NCBI GenBank assembly: GCA_024276815.1
Contig: JAJRWM010000104.1
Location: 1-16,247, forward strand
Origin: a bacterium
GTDB lineage: Bacteria > JACRDZ01 > JAJRWM01
Length of the DNA: 16,247 nucleotides
Direction: 5' to 3'
The translations under genes were made by a program, and so were the position numbers. The first letter of the stretch is position 1. Each line of letters begins with the position of its first letter. Below are positions 1 to 7,975 of the stretch, in pieces. The notes beneath the pieces are model-generated. The model ran no database searches and was not told the DNA's origin. It saw only the letters and a program-made list of their open reading frames with translations.

Positions 1-72
1 AACCTTACCGCTGATCCAAGCTTGCCGGCGAAGGAAATAAAAACAACTTTTGACGATTTACACGGAGGATAA
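1..72 (+). CDS. 3' end of an unknown phage-like protein (partial)
   Basis: An open frame runs from the window edge to a TAA at 70-72 and encodes 23 residues ending in FDDLHGG. The stop overlaps the ribosome binding site of the next gene, two bases before its ATG, which suggests translational coupling within one operon. No domain can be recognised in so short a tail. The phage-structural look of the following genes makes a virion protein the best guess, but that is inference from position only. Confidence 0.5.
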   Translation, partial: NLTADPSLPAKEIKTTFDDLHGG

Positions 73-74
73 TT

Positions 75-707
75 ATGCGTTTGATCAACAACGAAAACCA
101 GCCGATCCTGACGGCTTTTACGGATAACGGCGTACCCAAAACAGGGTTGACCGTCAGCGTAACAATCTATAAAGCATCTGATTGTAGCAATATTACACCG
201 CAGGATAACCTGCTGTTTTCTATCGGTAGCGGCATCTATAAATTCCCGGCTGATAAATTACCGGATATCGTGGATGATGCCCTGGCTTTTAAAATTGACG
301 GCGGCCCGGCGCTGGGTGATAATGACCGCTACAAGTTTGGCGCTCTGGTTTTTGGCGGGTATCCGGATGAACTGTTGAACGGCCAGGTAAGTATCGCGTC
401 TGAAGTGAGTAAAGTTGGCGGTATCGGTTCGGGAACCATTGTTGTCAATCACGATTATGGCGGAACCGATAGCCTGAGAATTGTTGACGGGAATGGCTCA
501 GGCATCGAAAACGCCAATATTTACGCCTATTTGAAAAGTGACTGGGATAATGGCTTGCGAGCCGCCGCGAACTGCAAGGGCTGGTCAATGACTGACGGGG
601 ACGGCAGGTGGAGTTGGTCGATGTACCTTGAGGCCGGAACCTTTTATCTGGCTGTGGACGCGCCGGGCTTTGAACAGCAGGAACTTAAGGAGGTGACTGT
701 AATATGA
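75..707 (+). CDS. Phage-like structural protein with C-terminal carboxypeptidase-regulatory-like (Ig-like) domain
   Basis: This 210-residue protein has no signal peptide or membrane segment. The N-terminal half (about 1-110) is beta-rich and reads like a small phage-type Ig domain: GVPKTGLTVSVTIYKASD, then GSGIYKF and a GYPDELL loop. The C-terminal part (about 120-210) has the signature of a carboxypeptidase-regulatory-like fold: an 'ENANIYAYLKSD' strand, 'MTDGDGRWSW' turn, 'LEAGTFYLAVDAPGF' strand. Such domains decorate phage virions and mediate binding. The ATG at 75 follows a clear GGAGG at 64-68. The gene overlaps the next by four bases (ATGA), so it belongs to the same transcript. A non-phage adhesin-like role cannot be excluded; the exact family is not recognised. 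Confidence 0.6.
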   Translation: MRLINNENQPILTAFTDNGVPKTGLTVSVTIYKASDCSNITPQDNLLFSIGSGIYKFPADKLPDIVDDALAFKIDGGPALGDNDRYKFGALVFGGYPDELLNGQVSIASEVSKVGGIGSGTIVVNHDYGGTDSLRIVDGNGSGIENANIYAYLKSDWDNGLRAAANCKGWSMTDGDGRWSWSMYLEAGTFYLAVDAPGFEQQELKEVTVI

Positions 708-1144
708 GTATTATACTGACTTCACAAGGTGCCGGTTTTTACGACGCTGAAAACGCTGTCAGGGAATTAACACAGCTAAAAGATACCGAGGCGGTTCCTT
801 CCAGCTTGATTATTCAAGCGCTCCAGTTGGCGGAAAATGAAATAGCTCCCTGCTTAAAGGAAGAATTCCTGAATAGCGATGACCAGGCGTTACTGGAAGG
901 AAAATACATGCTGGCCGCGAATTTCTTGTTACGATCATTGGCGTCAGGCAGCGGCTATAACCAACAGGCGCTGAAACTGGGCAGCGTCCAGACCGGCGAG
1001 ACTAATAAAACTCAGGAACTGATTGAACTGGCAAAGGTTTGGGAACAGCAGGCCTGGGAGCGGCTCGCCCGCTTCTGTCAAGCCAAAAGCGTTGAAACTA
1101 ATGAACTGGTCTCCATTAAAAATGAATCTTTTTCACTGAGTTAG
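704..1144 (+). CDS. Putative phage head-tail connector-like protein
   Basis: This 146-residue protein is mostly helical and soluble. It has the composition of small phage connector or head-completion proteins (gp6-like): a short N-terminal strand, then helices containing 'LIIQALQLAENEIAPCLKEEF', 'ALLEGKYMLAANFLLRSLASG' and a Gln-rich C-terminal helix. Its start overlaps the previous stop (ATGA) and it lies immediately before a tail-like protein, as connector genes often do. The assignment rests on size, helical pattern and neighbours, not on a diagnostic motif. It ends at TAG (1142-1144); reading through would run into the next gene's ribosome site and meet another TAG, so this TAG appears to be a genuine stop. 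Confidence 0.5.
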   Translation: MSIILTSQGAGFYDAENAVRELTQLKDTEAVPSSLIIQALQLAENEIAPCLKEEFLNSDDQALLEGKYMLAANFLLRSLASGSGYNQQALKLGSVQTGETNKTQELIELAKVWEQQAWERLARFCQAKSVETNELVSIKNESFSLS

Positions 1145-1154
1145 GAGAATGAAT

Positions 1155-1829
1155 GTGTTTATAAAATGCGCCGACTATATCTTCGATAGCGCTGCCACCA
1201 GTGTCCAGATCCAGGACGATGTTGCTAAAAATGGCTCAGGTAAACTGATAACAATAACCGGTATGATTAAAGCCGCAAGTTCGGAATTACTCAATAACGA
1301 GGTCCAAACCATAACCAAAAATCTGTATAGTCAGCCAGTTACGTTGTACTACCCAACTTCGCTGTCATGGTTGGAGGCGGATCTGAAAAGTTTTGTCTAT
1401 ACGCCTGATATCAATGGTAAATCATGCGCTTTTGAAATTAAATTGAGGCAGGTTAATGACGGCTCCAAGCAGGGCCTGGTTCACCAGGAATTCAATGACT
1501 GCGCTAACGGCTCAAGGGTCGTAATCAACTATTCGGGGACCAAGGAATGCGGAGCGAAAATAGAGATTACACCGTCTAACGGTATCGCCAATCTTGTCAT
1601 TAAAACTTCCCATAATAAGCGAAGCCGGTTTCTGGGAGCGCTGAACGCCGGCTCAATCCTGAGTCTTGATTATGAAAATGCCGGCGTTTTGCTGGACAAG
1701 ATCAATGCCTGGCCGGCCTTCCGGGGGGATTTGCCGACTTTACGTCCTGGCGACAATGAATTTACTCTCGAATTTGATGGTAACTCCATTGTCAAGTTCG
1801 TGATCGATTATGAAATTACTCATTGGTAA
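1155..1829 (+). CDS. Siphovirus distal-tail-like (Dit-like) protein
   Basis: This is a beta-rich protein of about 224 residues. The end of the chain, 'PTLRPGDNEFTLEFDG' followed by a final strand, resembles the C-terminus of phage tail-component/distal tail proteins, where a PxLxPGxN turn precedes the last sheet. The rest (Tyr-rich strands, 'SWLEADLKSFVYTPDINGKSC') fits a baseplate hub protein. I choose the GTG at 1155 because AGGAG at 1143-1147 lies 7 bases upstream of it. The ATG at 1149 in the same frame is only one base from that ribosome site, although it would add just two residues. The gene starts 11 bases after the previous stop, so it is in the same operon, and it is the last gene of the + strand phage-like run. 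Confidence 0.55.
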   Translation: MFIKCADYIFDSAATSVQIQDDVAKNGSGKLITITGMIKAASSELLNNEVQTITKNLYSQPVTLYYPTSLSWLEADLKSFVYTPDINGKSCAFEIKLRQVNDGSKQGLVHQEFNDCANGSRVVINYSGTKECGAKIEITPSNGIANLVIKTSHNKRSRFLGALNAGSILSLDYENAGVLLDKINAWPAFRGDLPTLRPGDNEFTLEFDGNSIVKFVIDYEITHW

Positions 1830-1870
1830 GATTGCAACAACTATCAAGGCAGAATATCCCGTTCCCGTTC

Positions 1871-1907
1871 ATCCAAGCCAACCGAGCTAAAGGTTTTTGG
1901 CTGGGAT
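1871..1907. terminator. Hairpin between convergent genes, possible bidirectional terminator
   Basis: The arms 1871-1881 and 1897-1907 form an 11-bp stem with one mismatch (ATCCAAGCCAA against TTGGCTGGGAT) in the 80-base gap between the tail-like gene (+) and the small phage-type gene (-). A short T run (1914-1918) follows on the + side. The location between convergent stops supports a terminator; the weak U tract lowers confidence. Confidence 0.4.
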
Positions 1908-1909
1908 GA

Positions 1910-2155
1910 CTACTTTTTACCTTGGAATTTTTTGAATTTATTCTGGGTCATCCGTCTCGCACGCAAAATACTCTCAGTGGAAGTGGCGTGGCAGATTTTT
2001 GAAGCGCTGTCCAGGTCGCCGAACTTGATACCATCGAAAGACTGCCAGTAGGCGGCGATAAATGAGTTACCGTTACAGTTGCGGTAGTAATCATTTTTTT
2101 TCAGAAGTTCTTCGACATTTTTAACTACGTTAGCTTGTTTTTCGCTTTTAGCCAA
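1910..2155 (-). CDS. Small phage-type protein of unknown function
   Basis: The product has 81 residues, is very basic at the C-terminus (FKKFQGKK) and starts at TTG, with GAGGG about 8 bases upstream on the minus strand. The pattern 'VEELLKKNDYYRNCNGNSF', 'IAAYW..FDG', 'SASKICHATSTESILRARRMTQ' resembles a family of small phage and prophage proteins ending in an SxxSIxRARRxxQ helix. I recall this family but cannot verify it here, and its function is unknown. The gene lies 24 bases downstream of the methyltransferase and probably shares its transcript. It ends at TAG (1910-1912); the next in-frame stop, a TGA, lies 21 codons further. Confidence 0.6.
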   Translation of the reverse strand: MAKSEKQANVVKNVEELLKKNDYYRNCNGNSFIAAYWQSFDGIKFGDLDSASKICHATSTESILRARRMTQNKFKKFQGKK

Positions 2156-2179
2156 TTAGCATCCCTCTTGTTTGTTGTT

Positions 2180-3553
2180 CTAAGCGCCGAGTTTTTCCAT
2201 GATAATTATAAATTCATGAGGATAAGCCGCTGTATCGCTGGATTTTTTCGAAGCAAAACGACCGGTCTTCTTATCCCTGGTTTGCGGCAGAATTTTCGCC
2301 GGTATCATACGTTTAATTATATCATAAACTTGAAAATCTAGCTTCTCCAAGATTTCAATGAAAATCTCGGCATTGAGAATTGGCACACCCTTAAGCGCGG
2401 TATCACCAATGACAATAGCGGTTTTGCCGCCTACTTTGAGGATCCGCCGCATTTCGATAAAACATTCCTGCATTTCCAGGAAATAACTCTCCACGCCTTT
2501 AGCCAGGCGGGGCGCGGTTATCGTCAGCTCGGCGATGGTCGAATTGCCCAGTTCGCTGAAAATCCGTTGAGCGGGACCGCGCTTATAGGCCGAACCAATA
2601 AAATTTTGCCGGAACTAGCTCACGGACTCAGTATAGGAAAACCAGAGAGCTGTCAGTTGATGCAGGTCGGCGTACTCGTAAGAAGTAACATACGGCGGAC
2701 TGGTCACGACAAGGTCGACCATATTCTCGGCGCTCTGCTGGCGGCGGGCGTCGCCGTTGGCTACTCGCGCGTATTCATCCAGCCGCTCGTGAATTAGGGG
2801 GTCCATTAAAAAGTAGAGCTTGCGGTTGCGGTTATTCATCTTCCTGACATGCCTGGTAAACGACTTGAGCGGCGCCGGGACGGACTTTTTCAAATCACGG
2901 GTCGGCTTGGTGCTTTTATTGAGCCAGATCGAGGTGTTTTTCAGAATATGAGAAAAAGCGCATTGAAAATAGCGTTTTAAATGAATATCAGCCAGTTTGT
3001 TGATATGAGCAAGTATGATAGCCAGTTCCTGCCGTATTTCCTTGATCGGGTACCAGTAGACAAGCCGTTCATTTTCCGGGAGCAGGTAATCGACCCGAGC
3101 GCTGTTGAGGGTTAGCGGCAGTTGCTGATGAACCTCCTCGGCAATCTGGTTTTTCATATCTCTCAGCAGAGCGCTGGTCTGCTCCTGAAGGTATTTGGGC
3201 GGAAACGGTCTCAATTTAGCCTGAGTGATGAGAACCGCCACCGGGTTGATGTCCGTACCGATAACCTTACGTTTTGCCAGTAACGCTTCCAGAACCGTGG
3301 TGCCTGAGCCCATGAAAGGATCGCAGATCAACGCTCCTTCCTCGCTGTACTGCTCGATTACTTTCCTGGTTAATTGAGGTATGAATTTCGCCGGGTAGCG
3401 ATGGTAACCGTGGGAAACATACGAGGTATGCCTGCTGGTAAGGTCTCCGAAGGTCCAGGCCAGGTTTGCCAGCAGGTTAACCAGCGGAAATTCAATCCCC
3501 TGTTTATGCCTGGCGCTTTGCTTTAGCACATCGTTTAAAGTCAGGTTTTCCAT
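2180..3553 (-). CDS. Site-specific DNA methyltransferase interrupted by one in-frame TAG
   Basis: This gene encodes an AdoMet-dependent DNA amino-methyltransferase of the N4-cytosine/N6-adenine type. Codons 1-312 carry a typical 'YHRYPAKFIPQL' N-terminal signature, motif I DPFMGSGTT (about 78-86, AdoMet binding) with 'VIGTDINPVA' after it, and the catalytic TSPPY (about 284-288). TAG stands at codon 313 (2615-2617). Reading on in the same frame gives FRQNFIGSAYK, then 'YFLEMQECFIEMRRILKVGGK' and 'IVIGDTALKGVPILN', the expected remainder of the domain. A single gene of about 457 codons is therefore clear; what happens at the TAG is not. It may be suppressed, a recent nonsense mutation, or an error. 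The final stop is also TAG, followed 7 codons later by TAA. If truncated, the protein would lose the last third of its catalytic domain. Confidence 0.75.
2615..2617 (-). other. In-frame amber (TAG) codon inside the methyltransferase gene
   Basis: On the minus strand the codons read ...GTG AGC TAG TTC CGG CAA..., with no shift between the flanking conserved segments: 3553 and 2494, the two apparent starts, differ by a multiple of three. From memory of the family, the position normally holds a polar residue just before 'FRxxFIG'; GAG or CAG would need one base change. Confidence 0.8.
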
Positions 3554-3577
3554 GATGATTTTGCCGCGCTTTCTATA

Positions 3578-3608
3578 ACAATTTTCCGGTTGACAATTTT
3601 TACCGGTT
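3578..3608 (+). repeat. Tandem direct repeat overlapping a promoter
   Basis: ACAATTTTCCGGTT (3578-3591) is followed almost at once by ACAATTTTTACCGGTT (3593-3608), the same unit with a two-base insertion. The pair covers the -35 region of the beta-propeller promoter, in the 79-base gap between it and the divergent methyltransferase. It could be a tandem binding site for a regulator; that is inference from position. Confidence 0.5.
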
Positions 3609-3618
3609 AAACTAAGCT
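3590..3618 (+). promoter_or_regulatory. Sigma-70-like promoter for the beta-propeller gene
   Basis: A perfect TTGACA (3590-3595) lies 17 bases before a poor -10, TAAGCT (3613-3618). Transcription would start near 3625, leaving a leader of only about 8 bases before the ATG at 3633. That agrees with the absence of a clear ribosome binding site and suggests a near-leaderless mRNA. The weak -10 is the main doubt. Confidence 0.4.
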
Positions 3619-3632
3619 GTTAGCCAATAATT

Positions 3633-4838
3633 ATGAGACGACAGCTATTATTTTTATCATTAATATTAACGCTTTTACTCTCTATCAGTACTCTCTCTCA
3701 CGCCGAAGAGGCTGGAGTATGGCCGATGTTCCGCCAGAATCCGCAACATACCGGAGCGATTGGTTCAGATAACATCAGCCCCCCCTTGAAACTAAAATGG
3801 AAAGTGCCCTTACGCGGTATTGTCGATTCCTCGCCGGCCTACAGCCAAAAATATATCTTTGTCGGGACCGATAACGGCTACTTTTACTGTGTTGACATAG
3901 TCAGCGGAAAGATTATCTGGAAATTCAATGCCGGCGACGTGATCTTCTCATCTCCCTGCGTTGGCTATGGTAATGTATATTTCGGTTGCTATGATGGTAA
4001 GCTTTACGCATTAAAAGTCAAGACGGGCGAACTGGTCTTTTCCTATCAGACCGGTTCCCGGATTAAATCATCCCCGGCGGTAGCTGACGACAAAGTTTAT
4101 TTTGGTTCGCTGGACTATAACGTCTACGCTTTAGACTCCAGAAACGGTAAATTGGTCTGGAAGACCAAGACCAAGTGGAGCGTTTCATCTTCACCGACAG
4201 TTTATGACGGCAAGGTTTACATCGGTTCCGATGATAAATACGCCTACTGTCTGGACGGCAAGAAGGGGGCGATCCTTTACAGTTACCAGACAGTCGGCGA
4301 TGTCTACGCGACGCCGGTGACCGCGCCCAGTGGTGAAAACACGGCGCTCCCGGTCAACGAAAATTACCGGAAACTGGGGGGGAGCGTTGTTTCGGCTCCG
4401 ACCGTGGCGGGCGGCGAAGTGTTTTTTGGTTCGTTCGACGCTTACGTTTATTCTTTGAGCAAGGACGCGAATAACCGCTATAACTGGAAGGTGAAAACCG
4501 GTGACGCGATCCTGGCTACCCCGGTCTTTATCGATGGCAAAATTATTGTTGGTTCCAAGGACGGCAAAATCTACGCCTATAACAGCCAGAACGGCGCCAA
4601 GCTTTGGCAAACCAACACCAACGGATTTATCTATTCATCGGCGGCGGTTAACAGCAAGTATGTTTTCGTTGGTTCCTGGGACGGTTTCCTGTACGTTCTG
4701 GATATCAACAAGGGCGGGGTGGTCTGGAAATACAGAACCGGCGGCTGGATCCGTTCCTCGCCGGCCCTGATCAATGACGTGCTGGTCTTCGGCAGCCGCG
4801 ACGGTTACCTCTACGCTTTCACGACTGAACGCTCCTGA
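3633..4838 (+). CDS. Exported PQQ-repeat (BamB-like) beta-propeller protein
   Basis: This 401-residue protein begins with a Sec signal peptide (MRR, then a Leu/Ile-rich core, probable cleavage after LSHA at about 24). There is no lipobox Cys, so it is probably released or periplasmic. The motif [12 protein letters not shown] just after cleavage is the usual opening of PQQ-like/BamB-type propellers. About eight repeats of the form 'Y(A/C)xDxxxGKxxWK...G...SSP' follow, enough to close an eight-blade propeller. Such proteins serve as protein-binding scaffolds or, with PQQ, dehydrogenases; no catalytic residues are evident, so a scaffold or sensor role is more likely. There is no clear ribosome site. 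The gene is monocistronic and its last 20 bases overlap the end of the full-length galT frame on the other strand. Confidence 0.85.
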   Translation: MRRQLLFLSLILTLLLSISTLSHAEEAGVWPMFRQNPQHTGAIGSDNISPPLKLKWKVPLRGIVDSSPAYSQKYIFVGTDNGYFYCVDIVSGKIIWKFNAGDVIFSSPCVGYGNVYFGCYDGKLYALKVKTGELVFSYQTGSRIKSSPAVADDKVYFGSLDYNVYALDSRNGKLVWKTKTKWSVSSSPTVYDGKVYIGSDDKYAYCLDGKKGAILYSYQTVGDVYATPVTAPSGENTALPVNENYRKLGGSVVSAPTVAGGEVFFGSFDAYVYSLSKDANNRYNWKVKTGDAILATPVFIDGKIIVGSKDGKIYAYNSQNGAKLWQTNTNGFIYSSAAVNSKYVFVGSWDGFLYVLDINKGGVVWKYRTGGWIRSSPALINDVLVFGSRDGYLYAFTTERS

Positions 4839-5817
4839 GGTATTCCGCGGCTTCTTCCGGCGGCGTGGGATTGATATAGAAGCCGGTGCCCCATTCGAAG
4901 CCGGCCACTTTTGTCAAGGATGGCATAATCTCAAGATGCCAGTGATAGTGCGGGATATCGGACTGCTAGGTGGGCGCCGTATGCAGGATGTAATTAAACG
5001 GCGGATCCCCAAGAGCTTTAGCCATTCTCGAAATCGTGTTTTTCAGGACCCGGGCCAGGTCGGAAATTTCATGTTTCTGGATCTGTTCGTAATTTGAGTG
5101 ATGTTTTTTAGGCAGTATCCAGCACTCAAAAGGGAATTTAGAGGCGAAAGGCGTAAAGGATATGATATCGCCGCTTTCCACGACCACCCGCTTTTGGTCC
5201 TGGATTTCCTGTCTGATGATATCGCAGTAGACACAACGCTCCTTGTATTTATAATAGCTTTCTCCGCCAGCCAGTTCCTCTTTGACCCTTTTCGGAATGA
5301 CCGGCGTGGCTATCAGTTGCGAATGGGGATGTTCCAGGGTTGCGCCGGCCGCTTCCCCCTTGTTTTTGAAGATCATGATATAGCGAAATCGGTCGTCTTT
5401 CTGAAGGTCCAGGATACGGTCCCGGTAAGCCCAGAGGATATCTTCCACGGTTCTTTCTTTCATATCCTGAATATTTTCCCGATGATCAGGAGTTTCGATA
5501 ATCACTTCGTGAGCGCCCACGCCGCTCATCTGATCAAACATGCCCACGCCCTGACGGTTAAGTTCGCCCTCGATCTGCAGGGCCGGAAATTTATTGGGCA
5601 CTACCCTTAGCGACCAGCCCGGCGTATCCGGTCCGGTTGAGGCGCTGCGGTAGCTAAGGATCTCGGGAGGGGTTTTGCTTTCGTTGCCGTTGCAGAAAGG
5701 ACATCCTTTGCTTTGCCTGACAACCGGTTCCGATTTCAATTCAATTAAGCGCTTACTTCGCTCACTGGCTATAATTACCCAGCGACCTACGACCGGGTCT
5801 TTTCGTAATTCCGGCAT
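4819..5817 (-). CDS. galT: Galactose-1-phosphate uridylyltransferase with one in-frame TAG
   Basis: This is the Leloir-pathway enzyme that exchanges UMP between UDP-glucose and galactose-1-phosphate. Visible are the N-terminal '[16 protein letters not shown]' signature, zinc ligands C39 and C42 (CPFC), H103 (GAHEV) and the active-site triad H163-P-H165 with the nucleophilic His. H279 lies in HTAPT; TAG follows at codon 284 (4966-4968). In the same frame the chain continues [15 protein letters not shown], with the conserved HWH metal ligands (about 292-294), then '[19 protein letters not shown]', and ends at TGA (4819-4821). The full length of 332 residues is normal for GalT; truncation at TAG would remove essential metal ligands. 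The ATG follows an excellent GGAGGAGGAG and lies inside the 3' end of the HD-GYP gene (56-base overlap), so the two are probably cotranscribed and translationally coupled. Confidence 0.85.
4966..4968 (-). other. In-frame amber (TAG) codon inside galT
   Basis: On the minus strand the codons read CAT ACG GCG CCC ACC TAG CAG TCC GAT, encoding HTAPT-stop-QSD, and the conserved YHWHLEI motif follows in frame. The residue between HTAP and YHWH is variable in GalT, so almost any amino acid inserted here could be tolerated. Confidence 0.85.
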
Positions 5818-7744
5818 TTTTCTTCTCCTCCTCCTCTTCAGACAGAAGGGACATATTTTCCCTTAGCCACTTGACGAAATGAGTAACCAGAATCGGCTCA
5901 AACTGGCTGCCTGAATTTCTTTCCAGTTCTTTGATCGAGTCTGCCAGGGACATCCGCCGCCGGTAGGGACGGTTGCTGGTCATGGAATCAAAAGCGTCGG
6001 CCAGCGCCAAGATCCTGGCTTCCAGGCAGATGTCCTCACCTTTAAGGCCATCCGGGTAGCCATTACCATTATACCATTCGTGATGTGAGCGGATAATGCT
6101 TTTGACCGGTTCAAGAAACGCTATTGGCTCAACGATACTTTCCCCGATCATGGGATGTTTTTTCATGACATTATATTCTTCGTCAGTCAGTACGCCCGGT
6201 TTATTGATAATACCTTCCCGGATACCGATCTCGCCAATATCGTGCAGAATCCCGGCGTAACGTATTATTTCAATCCGGTCGGCCGGCAAGCCGTATGACT
6301 GTGCGATGGCGATAGCGTACTTGGTCACTCTGACCGAATGTCCTCTGGTATAGACGTCTTTAGCTTCGATCGCCAGCGCCAGGGCCTGGATGGTGTCAAA
6401 GTATCCTCTTTGTACCGTATCATAAAGCTTGGCGTTTTCGATGGAGATGGCCGCCTGGTTCGCCAGCGTGGATAAAAGGTTAAGATCATCGCTGGTGAAA
6501 TTGCGCCCCGACTCTTTGGCCCCGATATTGATCACTCCGGAGGTAATACCTTTGCGTTTCAGCGGGATGGTGATCGCCGGGATGAACTTCCTGGATTCAC
6601 CGGCTGCGACTTCCTGGTAATCCAGAGAGTCCACTTTATTACCAACCAGGCTTTTATCCAGGTTATAGACCGCCTGAATTTTCATTTCTTTTTCTTCGTT
6701 AAGCAGGAGGATCGCGCCCTGCCTGGCTCCCATTTCCTCTGTAGCCCATTTAATGATCATGTTCAGCAACTGATCAAGATCAAGGATTGAGCTGATCGCC
6801 CGGCCGACTTCGTTGAGGATGGACAGTTCCACCACCTTTTTATCAAGATCGATATTTACCCTTTCAATGACCATGTAAAGCTTGGTAATCTGGTCCTTGG
6901 CTTCTTTCATTTCGGCGATTTGCGACTCCAGTCTTTCATAGGCGCTTTTCAGTTCTTCGCTGAAGGCCTGGGTCTGCTGTTTGGTGCTTTCCAGTTCATC
7001 GATATTAATTCTGAGTTTTCTGAAAAGGTTATTGAAAGACGAGATCAGCATGCCGATTTCATCATTCCTTTCAATCGGGATTAGTTGGTGGCTCTGCTCA
7101 TCCATCTGGATTTTTTCAATATTTTTCCTGAATTGCAGCAGCGGCCGAAGGATCAGTTTTCTCCAGATAATATAGCCCAGCGCCAGGAGAAACGCCAAAA
7201 CAAGCGATGATTCAACGATCCGAAACTTCATTAAATAGCGGCCAAGGCGATTATCAAGTTTCGAGGAGAGGTAGGTGACCGCCAGGCCGCCGATTTTAAC
7301 GCCCTGCCGGTCATATATCGGGCAGACAACCTGATAGTATTTGTTGTGGCTGAAGATTTCCCCCAGGAACCGCGTTTCGTCGTCGCGAAAAGCCTCGACC
7401 CCTTTGAGGACATTATAAAACTCACCAATATTATCAAAATTGTCAGACTGGATAATTTCCAGTTGGTTGTTGAACAATTTCCAGCCGGCCACCTTGGCAT
7501 GGCCTTGGTTGTTGTCATAACGCGGAAAGATGTTGACCAGATCGTCGTAACCGGCCGGATTCTTCCTGGCGATCCGGTCGCGATAACCTATTGTTTCCTC
7601 CAGGTAAAAGTTCCTGATCAGGTTCTTGATACTGAAACTTTGATAATAATAGACAGCCGTGAAGAAGACTATCAGAACGGTTGTGGAGATCAACCCTAAT
7701 CGATATTCAATAGTGTCCCGGTATCTTATACCTTCAGGCTGCAT
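5762..7744 (-). CDS. Membrane sensor HD-GYP cyclic-di-GMP phosphodiesterase with HAMP and GAF domains
   Basis: The protein has 660 residues with the start at 7744, chosen because AAGGAG lies 6 bases upstream; an ATG 15 bases earlier would place that site inside the gene. Order: TM1 (about 17-35), an extracytoplasmic sensor (about 36-180), TM2 (about 177-195), HAMP, a coiled coil rich in Glu/Lys (about 245-305), GAF (about 310-440) and a C-terminal HD-GYP domain (about 450-635). The HD-GYP core is intact: GHSVRV, LHDIGEIGI, HHEWYNGNGYPDG, ALADAFDSM, NRPYR and GSQFEP. The family hydrolyses cyclic di-GMP. A Glu replaces the usual Lys in HDIGK. The tail is very acidic (EEEEE); this stretch of GAG codons also forms the ribosome site of galT, which starts inside this gene. 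The ligand of the sensor domain is unknown. Confidence 0.9.
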   Translation of the reverse strand: MQPEGIRYRDTIEYRLGLISTTVLIVFFTAVYYYQSFSIKNLIRNFYLEETIGYRDRIARKNPAGYDDLVNIFPRYDNNQGHAKVAGWKLFNNQLEIIQSDNFDNIGEFYNVLKGVEAFRDDETRFLGEIFSHNKYYQVVCPIYDRQGVKIGGLAVTYLSSKLDNRLGRYLMKFRIVESSLVLAFLLALGYIIWRKLILRPLLQFRKNIEKIQMDEQSHQLIPIERNDEIGMLISSFNNLFRKLRINIDELESTKQQTQAFSEELKSAYERLESQIAEMKEAKDQITKLYMVIERVNIDLDKKVVELSILNEVGRAISSILDLDQLLNMIIKWATEEMGARQGAILLLNEEKEMKIQAVYNLDKSLVGNKVDSLDYQEVAAGESRKFIPAITIPLKRKGITSGVINIGAKESGRNFTSDDLNLLSTLANQAAISIENAKLYDTVQRGYFDTIQALALAIEAKDVYTRGHSVRVTKYAIAIAQSYGLPADRIEIIRYAGILHDIGEIGIREGIINKPGVLTDEEYNVMKKHPMIGESIVEPIAFLEPVKSIIRSHHEWYNGNGYPDGLKGEDICLEARILALADAFDSMTSNRPYRRRMSLADSIKELERNSGSQFEPILVTHFVKWLRENMSLLSEEEEEKKNAGITKRPGRRSLGNYSQ

Positions 7745-7804
7745 GTGACTCCTTAACATCTCATAAAATAGGCATAACCGTATTGTCCGAATATTATTAT
7801 ATTA

Positions 7805-7834
7805 ATTATTATCAAAAAGCTGATATTTTGTCAA
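7805..7834 (-). promoter_or_regulatory. Sigma-70-like promoter for the HD-GYP/galT operon
   Basis: Read on the minus strand, a perfect TTGACA (7829-7834) is followed after 18 bases by AATAAT (7805-7810), five of six matches to TATAAT, in an AT-rich stretch. Initiation near 7798 would give a leader of about 54 bases before the start at 7744. Confidence 0.6.
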
Positions 7835-7975
7835 CCACTATAAAGTTTAAAGTCCACCCGGGGAAAGCGGGCCTTCTAAAGCGTTTAAGGTTCACAGGTA
7901 AGGCAAAACAAGAACCTCGGGAGTTGTCTTTTTTTATATATACCCTTTAGCTAAACATTTCAGTTGCCGATAATT

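Noticed and set aside
2494-2615. Two separate methyltransferase genes (2180-2494 and 2615-3553)
   Set aside because: The DNA between them is open in the same frame apart from one TAG and encodes matching family sequence, so this is one gene.
4774-5610. + strand open frames opposite galT
   Set aside because: They lie antisense to strong GalT sequence, have no ribosome site and show no recognisable protein features.
7860-7935. Possible cyclic-di-GMP riboswitch upstream of the HExxH gene
   Set aside because: The adjacent HD-GYP gene made this tempting, but the conserved GEMM core is not present; the stretch instead resembles the start of the hairpin repeat family.
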